Positions 55,895 through 63,372 of a DNA stretch of 64,000 nt are shown in pieces. The notes beneath the pieces were generated by a model. It was not told the origin of the DNA, did not search any database, and saw nothing but the letters and a program-made list of their open reading frames with translations. The first letter of the stretch is position 1. The number at the start of each line of letters is the position of its first letter. Source of the DNA: Bacillus litorisediminis (GTDB taxonomy: Bacteria; Bacillota; Bacilli; Bacillales; JC228). The translations under genes and the position numbers were made by a program. The stretch lies in NCBI RefSeq assembly GCF_022808645.1, contig NZ_JAKZKT010000001.1, forward strand, positions 62,001-126,000, read 5' to 3'.

Positions 55895-56542
55895 TTACAT
55901 ATTATTTTTTCTTACAAGTCCATTTCGGTTTGCGTAGATAGCTGCCTGCGTCCGGTCTTGGACGCCCAGCTTGCTTAATATATTACTGACATGGGTTTTA
56001 ACTGTTTTGATCCCAATAAAAAGCTCCTCACTGATTTCTTGATTTGTAAGGCCGTCTCCAAGACATGTAAGCACCTCTAATTCCCTTTCTGTCAGTGAAT
56101 CATGTGGTTTAGGATCTTTTTTGCGGACTCGATTTAAAAGCTTAAAAGCAACTTTTGTCTCGATCACCGGTTCTCCCTTATATGCTTTTTTTACCGTTTC
56201 TACGACCTCTTCTGCCTTTGCAGTTTTGAGCAAATAGCTAAAAGCCCCCGCTTCAATGGCCGGAAATACTTTTTCATCATCATAAAAACTCGTTAATATG
56301 ATAATTTTCACTTGGGGGAGTTTTTCAATAATTTTTTTAGTGGCACTAATCCCATCACCATCGTCCATAACTAAATCCATCAGGATGACATCTGGATTCA
56401 CTTGTTCAGCTAAAGCAACTGCTTTGTTTCCGCTATCTGTTTCTCCAACAATTTGAAAATCTGAATCTGTCCTTAAATAAGATAAAATTCCTTTACGGAC
56501 CAAATCATGGTCATCTACCACCATTACCTTAATTGGATTCAA
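55895..56542 (-). CDS. liaR: LiaR-type response regulator
   Basis: 215 residues. Receiver domain 1-120: VMVVDDHDLVRKGILSYL, phosphoacceptor Asp in DVILMDLVMDDGDGI, KIIILTSFYDDEKV and the Lys in FSYLLKTAKAEEVV. The C-terminal LuxR HTH is LTERELEVLTCLGDGLTNQE, ISEELFIGIKTVKTHVSNIL. The start is set at TTG 56542, eight bases after AAAGGGG; GTG 56551 in the same frame is too close to that site. It overlaps the liaS 3' end. Controls the cell-envelope stress response with LiaS and LiaF. Confidence 0.9.
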   Translation of the reverse strand: MNPIKVMVVDDHDLVRKGILSYLRTDSDFQIVGETDSGNKAVALAEQVNPDVILMDLVMDDGDGISATKKIIEKLPQVKIIILTSFYDDEKVFPAIEAGAFSYLLKTAKAEEVVETVKKAYKGEPVIETKVAFKLLNRVRKKDPKPHDSLTERELEVLTCLGDGLTNQEISEELFIGIKTVKTHVSNILSKLGVQDRTQAAIYANRNGLVRKNNM

Positions 56543-57599
56543 TGCATTCACCCCTTTTAATTGGAACCAACACTTCTATATATGTTCCTTTTTCAGGAAT
56601 GGACCGGACTGTAAACATCCCGCCTATTTCCTCACATCTTTCTTTCATGGTTGAAAGGCCGTATGATCCAGCCTTCCCTGTATCTAATTGAAAACCTTTG
56701 CCATTGTCAGCTATATAGACATAAATTTGGTTAGCTTTTTCTGTTAATTGGCATTTTAATTGAGTGGCTCCAGAATGTCTTAGAATATTCGTAATCGCCT
56801 CCTGGATAATTCGGAACAAATGCTCTTCTACTGCTTGAGGCAGCGGCGGAACTTCATCAATACTGGCCTGGCACTTAATCGGGAATTTTTGCTGAATATC
56901 CCGCAGCAGCTTAATGGTTGCGTCACTCAAAGATTCTCCTTCCAGCTGTATAGGGCGAAGGTGAAGCAGGAGTGCGCGCATTTCAAGCTGGACTTGCGCA
57001 GATATTTTCGAAATTTCATGCAGCGAATCTAATAATTCTTCTTTGGATCGGTCTCCTTTAATCGCTGCCGAAGAGAGCATCGTTAAGGCAAATAGCTGCT
57101 GACTGATTGAATCATGGAGATCTCGGGCAATCTTTTGTCTTTCTTCAATGGCTGCAGCCGTTTGTGCTTGCTGAGCCAAAATAGACTTTTCCTCTGCCAG
57201 TCTTTGCAGCGTATCTACTTGTTCCTGGATATGCTCGGCTAGCGCATTTAAATCCTCTGCAATAATCGAAAACTCATTTTCGTCTTGCCAATGGAGCCGT
57301 TCCTTCCATTTCCCTCTCCTCAGCTGGGTTACATATGTTGATAAATCATCTGTTTGTTTTTTTACAAGTGATGAGGAACGGAATGTATAGTAAAACGAAA
57401 ATAGAAATATCGTTATGACAGCTAAAAATGAGATCCACAACGAATCAATTAAAAAATTCTTGCCGCTCCGTGATATCAGTAAATAAAGCTGGATTTCGGC
57501 AAAAATGCAAAGACTTGCCATTACAGCCATTCTCGTAAACTCTTGAAATAATAACCCTCTTACACCCTTGTTTATATTCAGGCTTCTATACTCTTTCAA
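56529..57599 (-). CDS. liaS: LiaS-type sensor histidine kinase
   Basis: About 356 residues. Two hydrophobic segments with a very short external loop (MAVMASLCIFAEIQLYLLIS and LIDSLWISFLAVITIFLFSF) are typical of intramembrane-sensing kinases. A HAMP-like linker (STYVTQLRRGKWKERLHW) is followed by HisKA_3 (EERQKIARDLHDSISQQLFA with the phospho-His) and HATPase_c (EAITNILRHSGATQ, ADNGKGFQLD, GSYGLSTMKERCEEIGG). The start is uncertain: TTG 57599 has GGGG upstream; ATG 57608 and 57656 are in frame but inside liaF. Senses envelope damage from lipid-II-binding antibiotics together with LiaF. Confidence 0.88.
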   Translation of the reverse strand: MKEYRSLNINKGVRGLLFQEFTRMAVMASLCIFAEIQLYLLISRSGKNFLIDSLWISFLAVITIFLFSFYYTFRSSSLVKKQTDDLSTYVTQLRRGKWKERLHWQDENEFSIIAEDLNALAEHIQEQVDTLQRLAEEKSILAQQAQTAAAIEERQKIARDLHDSISQQLFALTMLSSAAIKGDRSKEELLDSLHEISKISAQVQLEMRALLLHLRPIQLEGESLSDATIKLLRDIQQKFPIKCQASIDEVPPLPQAVEEHLFRIIQEAITNILRHSGATQLKCQLTEKANQIYVYIADNGKGFQLDTGKAGSYGLSTMKERCEEIGGMFTVRSIPEKGTYIEVLVPIKRGECIESN

Positions 57600-58638
57600 T
57601 GCGAACATCCCCAGCCCAGCTCTTAATCTTAATATTAAGCTTTCTTGATGCTTCATTATAATTAGCAGAAGTGTAGGAGCAATTGGCGCCCCAATAATTT
57701 CCCATTATCTTTACATCTCCAAAGGTCATTTTCGTATCTACTTTGATTGGGATATCGTCAGGAACAATCATTTTAATATCTCCGACCCAGGTTTTTATGG
57801 AAATATCTATTTCAGTATCAGGGATATATGCTTTGCTAAAGTCAAAATAATAATCACCTACGGTTGATTTAAGATTTAACGGGGTCAACTCCCAATTTGG
57901 TTCTTTTAATGACATATGAGATACTCCAAAGGTTTTAACAGCCTGTTCCTTCATATGATCTATTTCTTCTCTGCCAACCTGAATATTTATTTTTTTCTCT
58001 GGACCATCGTTAGATTTAGAGATATCAATTTTGATATTTTTCAAGTTTTCTTGAACATTTCGATTTATTCGATCACTTAGGTCTTTCATCTCTTCACCTA
58101 TTTTATAAAAATGATGATCCATTTTTTTAAATTCATCGTTCATCTTATCAAATTCTTCATCAGTATCATCAAACTCGTCTCCAATTGGATCAAATTCATC
58201 GCTGATTGCGTCGAACTCATCTGTCATTGGATCTGATTTTTCAGATTTGCTTTGTCTATCTGAATCAGGAATTTGTTCTTTGCTTGCACTTTTCCTTTCA
58301 ACTTTTACTTTTGGACTTTTTTTACTGCCAAGCATCCAAATCGCGAGCAATATGAGCAGGATTGGCCAAAGTTTATACCCGTCAGAAAACGCAAATTCAT
58401 ATATACCAAACTGATCCAGTATTAATAATGCTGAGAAAATCGCAGCGAATCCCCCGCATAAAAGTAAAAACAAAGAAGAACGCTTAACTCCGCTATAAAG
58501 CCACTTTGCACCTACCAAAAATATAAAATAAGGAAAAAATACGACAAAAATCTCCTTTATTTCCAAGGAAATGACACCAAAATTAACAAGGAGCAATACA
58601 ACTCCTATCCCTAATAAAACTAATGGAAACAGCCTCAT
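57586..58638 (-). CDS. liaF: LiaF-type inhibitor, with a five-heptad acidic repeat
   Basis: 350 residues. Four N-terminal helices (LFPLVLLGIGVVLLLVNFGV, FVVFFPYFIFLVGAKWLYSG, SLFLLLCGGFAAIFSALLIL, KLWPILLILLAIWMLG) are followed by a charged linker. Residues 140-174 are five near-perfect heptads, each close to DEFDxIG. The C-terminal beta domain has STVGDYYFDFSKAYIPDTEI and IKTWVGDIKMIVPDDIPIK, ending IKSWAGDVRIERV, the LiaF cell-wall-active-antibiotics-response domain. LiaF keeps LiaS off without stress. It is the first gene of liaFSR; no liaIH genes precede it here. Confidence 0.9.
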   Translation of the reverse strand: MRLFPLVLLGIGVVLLLVNFGVISLEIKEIFVVFFPYFIFLVGAKWLYSGVKRSSLFLLLCGGFAAIFSALLILDQFGIYEFAFSDGYKLWPILLILLAIWMLGSKKSPKVKVERKSASKEQIPDSDRQSKSEKSDPMTDEFDAISDEFDPIGDEFDDTDEEFDKMNDEFKKMDHHFYKIGEEMKDLSDRINRNVQENLKNIKIDISKSNDGPEKKINIQVGREEIDHMKEQAVKTFGVSHMSLKEPNWELTPLNLKSTVGDYYFDFSKAYIPDTEIDISIKTWVGDIKMIVPDDIPIKVDTKMTFGDVKIMGNYWGANCSYTSANYNEASRKLNIKIKSWAGDVRIERV

Positions 58639-58669
58639 ATATATTCACATTTCCCTTCTATCTGTCCTG

Positions 58670-58699
58670 GTTATAAGTAGTTTACTAGGAAGCTGGCAA
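58670..58699 (-). promoter_or_regulatory. Putative liaFSR promoter
   Basis: Minus strand -35 TTGCCA (58694-58699), 18-base spacer, -10 TATAAC (58670-58675), about 30 bases before the liaF start. Confidence 0.6.
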
Positions 58700-58730
58700 A
58701 AAATAAACATCCTCAAGGTCGAACTTAATT

Positions 58731-58746
58731 TCCGTCTCGAGACGGA
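58731..58746. promoter_or_regulatory. Perfect 16-bp palindrome upstream of liaF
   Basis: TCCGTCTCGAGACGGA, about 35 bases upstream of the -35 element of the liaF promoter and 80 bases upstream of the divergent transporter gene. No T-run follows, so an operator is more likely than a terminator; LiaR is the obvious candidate binder, but this is inference. Confidence 0.5.
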
Positions 58747-58826
58747 TAGTCATTCACCCAATACTCCTTCAGCACATATTCTGTAATACTCCGGGAACAC
58801 CCAATTGAAGATGAGGAGGTAATAAT

Positions 58827-60224
58827 ATGGGTGTTGAAATGACTGCGATTCATTGGATATATGTGTTTTTTATCGTCTTAATCATCGGCTTTATGGTGAA
58901 AAAGCGAGATACTACACTAGTTTGTATTGTTGGGATTTTCTTAATTGCCTTATCCGCTACTGGAGAAGTTACAGCTTCTGTCATGAGCATTTTCAATGGA
59001 TTCACTTATGCGATTAAAGAGCTGCTGCCAACGATTCTCGTTATCTCCATTATAGTAGCCATGAGCAAAACACTGACCGACACAGGAATTAACAATGTCA
59101 TGATCTCTCCTTTTACAAAATTAATTCGTAATCCTTCTCTTGCCTACTGGACAATTGGAATAGTCATGATGCTGATTTCCTGGTTCTTCTGGCCGTCCCC
59201 TGCTGTTGCACTAATTGGAGCAGTCTTTTTGCCTGTTGCGATTCGAGTCGGTTTGCCAGCTTTGGGAGTTGCCATGGCGATGAACTTGTTTGGCCATGGA
59301 ATTGCCTTATCTGGAGATTTTATTATTCAGGCAGCACCGAAGCTTACAGCTGATGCAGCGGGTTTAGAAGTTCAGGAGGTTATCAATGCCAGTATCCCTC
59401 TAGTGATTGTGATGGGAATCGTTACAACCATTGCTGCCTTCTACTTTTTAAAAAGGGATATGAAACTTGGGAAGCTGAAGGTGAACAGTGAGGAGAGAGA
59501 AACGGCAGCAGCCGAAGAAAATGTAAAAAGCGGGCTTTTATCAGGAATCATGAAAAAACTATTTGCCTTTTTGATCCCAATCCTATTCGCGTTAGACGTT
59601 TGGGCGATGTTTCATTTTGATTTAACTGGCGGTGACGCTACTGCCTTAGTTGGCGGCACTTCAATTTTCATTTTACTGTTAATTACACTTATGAGTCATA
59701 AAAATAAAGGACTTGAAAAAACAACGTCTTATTTAATCGAGGGATTCCAATTTGGCTTCAAAGTCTTTGGTCCTGTGATCCCAATTGCGGCGTTTTTTTA
59801 TCTGGGAGATGCCGGATTTGAGACCATTATAGGTGATTTTTTGCCGGAAGCCTCTAACGGTATTGTAAACGATCTTGGTGTTGGGTTAGCCTATCTCGTA
59901 CCATTAACGAAAGAAATCGGAGCGATTACTTTAACAGCGGTAGGAGCGATAACCGGTCTAGATGGATCCGGTTTTTCAGGAATATCACTGGCTGGTTCAA
60001 TCGCCAGTCTCTTCTCTTCATCGATTGATGGCGGAGCTGCAACATTAACAGCACTTGGTCAAATTTCAGCGATTTGGGTCGGGGGAGGAACCCTTGTCCC
60101 ATGGGCACTCATTCCGGCTGCTGCCATCTGTAATGTCGACCCCTTTGAATTAGCTCGAAGAAATTTACTTCCTGTGACCATTGGTTTAACAGTTACGACT
60201 ATTGTGGCGATGTTTTTGATTTAA
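58827..60224 (+). CDS. Ion-transporter-superfamily permease (GntP/CitM-like, YhfA type)
   Basis: 465 residues with about 12 hydrophobic helices; ATG has AGGAGGT six bases upstream. Segments AIKELLPTILVISIIVAMSK, WFFWPSPAVALIGAVFLPVA, MNLFGHGIALSGDFIIQAAP and LVPLTKEIGAITLTAVGAIT resemble GntP/DcuC/CitMHS secondary carriers, with Gly-Ser-rich re-entrant loops (GSIASLFSSSIDGGAATLTA). Likely an importer of an organic anion; B. subtilis YhfA looks similar. Divergent from liaFSR with no other gene in its unit. Followed by a 1.3-kb repeat-rich gap. Confidence 0.75.
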   Translation: MGVEMTAIHWIYVFFIVLIIGFMVKKRDTTLVCIVGIFLIALSATGEVTASVMSIFNGFTYAIKELLPTILVISIIVAMSKTLTDTGINNVMISPFTKLIRNPSLAYWTIGIVMMLISWFFWPSPAVALIGAVFLPVAIRVGLPALGVAMAMNLFGHGIALSGDFIIQAAPKLTADAAGLEVQEVINASIPLVIVMGIVTTIAAFYFLKRDMKLGKLKVNSEERETAAAEENVKSGLLSGIMKKLFAFLIPILFALDVWAMFHFDLTGGDATALVGGTSIFILLLITLMSHKNKGLEKTTSYLIEGFQFGFKVFGPVIPIAAFFYLGDAGFETIIGDFLPEASNGIVNDLGVGLAYLVPLTKEIGAITLTAVGAITGLDGSGFSGISLAGSIASLFSSSIDGGAATLTALGQISAIWVGGGTLVPWALIPAAAICNVDPFELARRNLLPVTIGLTVTTIVAMFLI

Positions 60225-60284
60225 AAATTTCAAAAAGAGCTTATAGCCCAGCAAGGTTTTATTGGAAACTTCTGAGTGTGCAGT

Positions 60285-60356
60285 AAATAGCGGAACCAAT
60301 GTCCGTTGAAGCCTAGATTGCCGCCAACCCAATATGTTAAAGGACATACGTTCCGC
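60285..60356. repeat. Isolated dyad related to array D
   Basis: TAGCGGAACCAATGTCC and its near complement GGACATACGTTCCGCTA face each other about 40 bases apart after the permease gene. The TAGCGGAA/TTCCGCTA ends match the hairpin ends in the 193-bp array further on. It may serve as the permease terminator, though the T-run is weak. Confidence 0.55.
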
Positions 60357-60404
60357 TACCCTGAAAATTACCCTCATTTTTTAAAAAATAGAGTTTTTTG
60401 CTAT

Positions 60405-60560
60405 TAATATCAGAGGCTGGTACCACAACCATAAATGGGTCAGTCTACCCTGCGTGCTTCTCGAAGGGTGACAATCAATAGTGCACCTGCGTCGTGGTCT
60501 GGCTATTTAACAGGCACGTAGCACCATAGCGGAGCGACCTACCTTCGCCAGCCATATTCA
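60405..60560. other. Unexplained GC-richer segment, possible structured RNA
   Basis: No ORF. About half GC against an AT-rich background. GAGGCTGGTACCAC at 60412 can pair with parts of GTAGCACC (60529) and CGCCAGCC (60546), and smaller dyads occur inside (ACCCTGCGTGC, GAAGGGTGA). I could not match it to any RNA family. Confidence 0.35.
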
Positions 60561-60639
60561 GTACGAAAGCTTCTTTTGGGTTTAAAACTCATTTTCATTC
60601 ATCTGGTGGTGGCTTCATGCAGCACGGCATGGAGCGCTA

Positions 60640-61411
60640 TTTATTTAAGAATCTTTGTTTGGAGCATGGTTTCGGATTCTGGTTCCGTTATTTGCCCTTT
60701 TTTCCGTCAAATTTGATTGATTTTGTACGAATAGCGGAATCAGAATCCGCTTCAGCCCCTAAAGTGCAGGTTTTCATTCTAATAACGGAATAAGGATCCG
60801 CCAAACTTATTTAATGGATCCTCATTCCGCTATTTATTTAAAAATCCTTATTTGGAGCATGGTTTCGGATTCTGGTTCCGTTATTTGCCCTTTTTTCCGT
60901 CAAATTTGATTCATTTTGTACGAATAGCGGAATCAGAATCCGCTTCAACCCCTGAAGTGCATATTTTCATTCTAATAACGGAATGAGGATCCGCCATACT
61001 TATTTAATGGATCCTCATTCCGCTATTTATTTAAAAATCCTTATTTGGAGCATAGTTTCGGTTCCTGGTTCCGTTATTTGCCTTTTTTTCCGTCAAATTT
61101 GATTGATTTTGTCCAAATAGCGGAATCAGAATCCGCTTCAGCCCCTAAAGTGCAGGTTTTCATTCTAATAACGGAATAAGGATCCGCCAAACTTATTTAA
61201 TGGATCCTCATTCCGTTATTTATTCAAAAATCTTTGTTTGGAGCATGGTTTCGGATTCTGGTTCCGTTATTTGCCCTTTTTTCCGTCAAATTTGATTCAT
61301 TTTGTACGAATAGCGGAATCAGAATCCGCTTCAACCCCTGAAGAGCATATTTTCATTCTAATAACGGAATGAGGATCCGCCAAACTTATTTAATGGACAG
61401 CCTGGTACAAT
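60640..61411. repeat. Tandem array D: four copies of a 193-bp unit containing hairpins
   Basis: The marker ATAGCGGAATCAGAATCCGC occurs at 60731, 60924, 61117 and 61310, exactly 193 bases apart. Each unit holds several dyads: GCGGA/TCCGC in that marker, CGGATTCTGGTTCCG, and ACGGAATAAGGATCC facing GGATCCTCATTCCG. Copies 1 and 3 are closer to each other (GATTGATTTTG, CCCCTAAAGTGC), as are 2 and 4 (GATTCATTTTG, CCCCTGAAG), suggesting a two-unit duplication. It lies between convergent genes. Function unknown. Confidence 0.95.
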
Positions 61412-61501
61412 AGTTGCCGTAGCGGAATGAGGCTCCGTCCTGTTCATTTTTGTTTAGTGTGAGCTATGTTTTAAATGTGATTACTAAACGATTTGTTGTT
61501 T

Positions 61502-61956
61502 ATATAATTCCCTGCATCCGCAAAATAATCTTAGCTATGGCAGCAGACCCGATAAATGTTCCAACGAATACGAAAAAGTGCAACTACAATACTTCTCCAG
61601 CGCAACTTAGAAAAATCAGCCCAGTTTCTGCCAACCGATATTCCAGCATACGCTAAAATTGGAGTTGCAAGAGCTAAAATATTGATTTGTAAAGTCCAAT
61701 TAACAATATATTCGGATCCAGGAAACCATGGCATTGAAATAATAATTCCTATTATTCCAATATACGCAACTGCAGGAATATTTCCGGGAACTGCTTTTTC
61801 TAAATTCAACCCCAATACGCTAATAGTAGTTAACACCAGTAATCCTGGTATAGCATTTAGCGGAAGCACATCATACCCAATCCAGTTACCTTTTCCCCTT
61901 AAAACCATTTTATAAAACGCCGTAAATACGAACAAATATACTAAAAAAGTGTACAA
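61502..61956 (-). pseudogene. Small membrane protein, frameshifted, unrecognised
   Basis: Minus-strand product TFLVYLFVFTAFYKMVLRGK, IGYDVLPLNAIPGLLVLTTI, AYIGIIGIIISMPWFPG, NILALATPILAYAGISVGRN, then SKLRWRSIVVALF. One extra T near 61572 diverts the frame; without it the protein ends VFVGTFIGSAAIAKIILRMQ, GII. Five hydrophobic segments are visible. The 5' end overlaps a strong hairpin (61943-61989), so the true start may be lost and the gene may be a truncated copy. Family not recognised. Confidence 0.6.
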
Positions 61957-61989
61957 AAGAATCCATTTGGAACCTTGTACACTTTTTTA
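61943..61989. terminator. Bidirectional terminator hairpin
   Basis: AAAAAAGTGTACAA and its perfect complement TTGTACACTTTTTT flank an 18-base loop. It ends the YbaK-type gene on the minus strand 15 bases after its stop. Confidence 0.85.
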
Positions 61990-62003
61990 TATTTGCTATT
62001 AGT

Positions 62004-62513
62004 CTAAAACGAAACTTCTTTTACTCCCAACTCTGTCTCTTCTCCCCATCCTTTACAAGCATCAATCCATCCTTTGGCAGATGAATATTTGTATAGTTCG
62101 TCAATCGTCAATTCAATGGCTGAGTTGGTACTGCCGCATGCCGGAAAAACGGTCACAAAACGCTGCAGTGAAACATCTAGATAAACATCTAATTGTTTCT
62201 TTAGTCCAAATGGACAAACACCGCCAATCATATGACCGGTATTCTCAAGCACTTCATCTGGTGTAAGCATGCGAGCCTTAAAGCCAAAAACTTCCCGGAA
62301 TTTCTTGTTATCGACTTTTGCATCTCCAGCAGCGACAATTAGAAGTGCATGATCGTTTTCTCCTCTGAAGGACAATGTTTTTGCAATGCGGGCAGGGATG
62401 ACGCCAATGGTGTCAGCTGCCTGTTCAACCGTAGCACTGGAAGACGCAAATTCCATAATATCCTGTTCCCGATTCCACTGTTTAAAATGTGCCTTTACAC
62501 TTTCGAGTGACAC
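62004..62513 (-). CDS. YbaK/EbsC-family aminoacyl-tRNA deacylase
   Basis: 169 residues from GTG 62513, nine bases after AAAGG; the frame extends to 62627 but only through the PAP2 gene end. YbaK-domain landmarks: ATVEQAADTIGVIPARIAKT, LSFRGENDHALLIVAAGDAK, VDNKKFREVFGFKARMLTPD, EVLENTGHMIGGVCPFGLKK and AIELTIDELYKYS. The catalytic lysine is in VDNKK. These proteins hydrolyse misacylated tRNA (for example Cys- or Ala-tRNAPro) in trans. It follows the PAP2 gene by 82 bases and may be cotranscribed. Confidence 0.88.
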   Translation of the reverse strand: MSLESVKAHFKQWNREQDIMEFASSSATVEQAADTIGVIPARIAKTLSFRGENDHALLIVAAGDAKVDNKKFREVFGFKARMLTPDEVLENTGHMIGGVCPFGLKKQLDVYLDVSLQRFVTVFPACGSTNSAIELTIDELYKYSSAKGWIDACKGWGEETELGVKEVSF

Positions 62514-62595
62514 CTTCCTCATCCTTTCTTGGCAAATTTTATATGTAATGCTTAACACTTTACTACTTATTAAAATACAATACAACTCTATGGAA

Positions 62596-63243
62596 CTAGT
62601 TTCCGTTTTTCGGAAACCTCCCTGCAAACCTTCTATAGATATAAAAACAAAGCATTAACCAAACCAATCCTAAGGCATATCCCCCTATTACATCTGAAGG
62701 ATAATGAACATGAAGAATAATCCGGCTCATTCCAGAAACGAATGAGATCAGAAGACAAATGGAATAAATGATTAGTTTCGCCGAACTTGATTTCATCTCT
62801 TTTGCAATGAAAAATGCCAATAACACATAAAAGCAGATCGATACCATGGCATGTCCACTTGGAAAAGCAAACTCTTCTTCCATAATCACAGCTGATTCAG
62901 GTCTTTGGCGGCCAACCGATTCCTTAATCCAGCTTTTTAAAAGATTGCTGCCCGCAACACCAAGGACAAGCACAGCCATGCCTAAATAATTTTTTCGCAT
63001 AAACCATAGCCAAAGCAACAGAAAAAATGCGCCTCCTCCGATGACTAACCCAGATCCCACTATCGTTACTTTTTCAGCAAAAGCTATGAGACCTTCATTC
63101 GAAATCGAATCTGCTAAGCGAAACAGAGCGGAATCAAATGGTGTAAGTTCTGCTTTCTGTGCAATTGAAAGCATCCAAATAAAAATAATCATAGCGGTAA
63201 TAGAAATTAAATATTGTACATTGATGACAGAATGTTTCTTCAA
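62596..63243 (-). CDS. PAP2-family membrane phosphatase
   Basis: 215 residues starting at TTG 63243, eight bases after AGGAGGAG. The three-part acid phosphatase signature is complete: KESVGRQRP, PSGHAMVS and SRIILHVHYPSDV. Six hydrophobic helices surround it (for example YLISITAMIIFIWMLSIA and GLVIGGGAFFLLLWLWF). Members dephosphorylate lipid pyrophosphates such as undecaprenyl-PP or phosphatidate outside the membrane. Bacillus has several paralogues, so the exact substrate cannot be fixed. Confidence 0.9.
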   Translation of the reverse strand: MKKHSVINVQYLISITAMIIFIWMLSIAQKAELTPFDSALFRLADSISNEGLIAFAEKVTIVGSGLVIGGGAFFLLLWLWFMRKNYLGMAVLVLGVAGSNLLKSWIKESVGRQRPESAVIMEEEFAFPSGHAMVSICFYVLLAFFIAKEMKSSSAKLIIYSICLLISFVSGMSRIILHVHYPSDVIGGYALGLVWLMLCFYIYRRFAGRFPKNGN

Positions 63244-63316
63244 AAGGTTCTCCTCCTTTTTACCTAATTTTTATTAAAGGGGTTGGCTTGGAAAATATCA
63301 ATCTTTTTTTGTTTTC

Positions 63317-63345
63317 TTCAAAAAAGTTTGACAACATGCTATAAT
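63317..63345 (+). promoter_or_regulatory. Putative promoter of the M20 amidohydrolase gene
   Basis: -10 TATAAT at 63340-63345 with TTCAAA 17 bases upstream (63317-63322). GAGGGGG follows just before the ATG at 63373. Confidence 0.5.
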
Positions 63346-63372
63346 TATTTGAAATTATGAGGGGGTTAGCAA

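Noticed and set aside
63329-63345. TTGACA followed by TATAAT as a promoter
   Set aside because: The two boxes are only about six bases apart; the -10 is better paired with TTCAAA 17 bases upstream.
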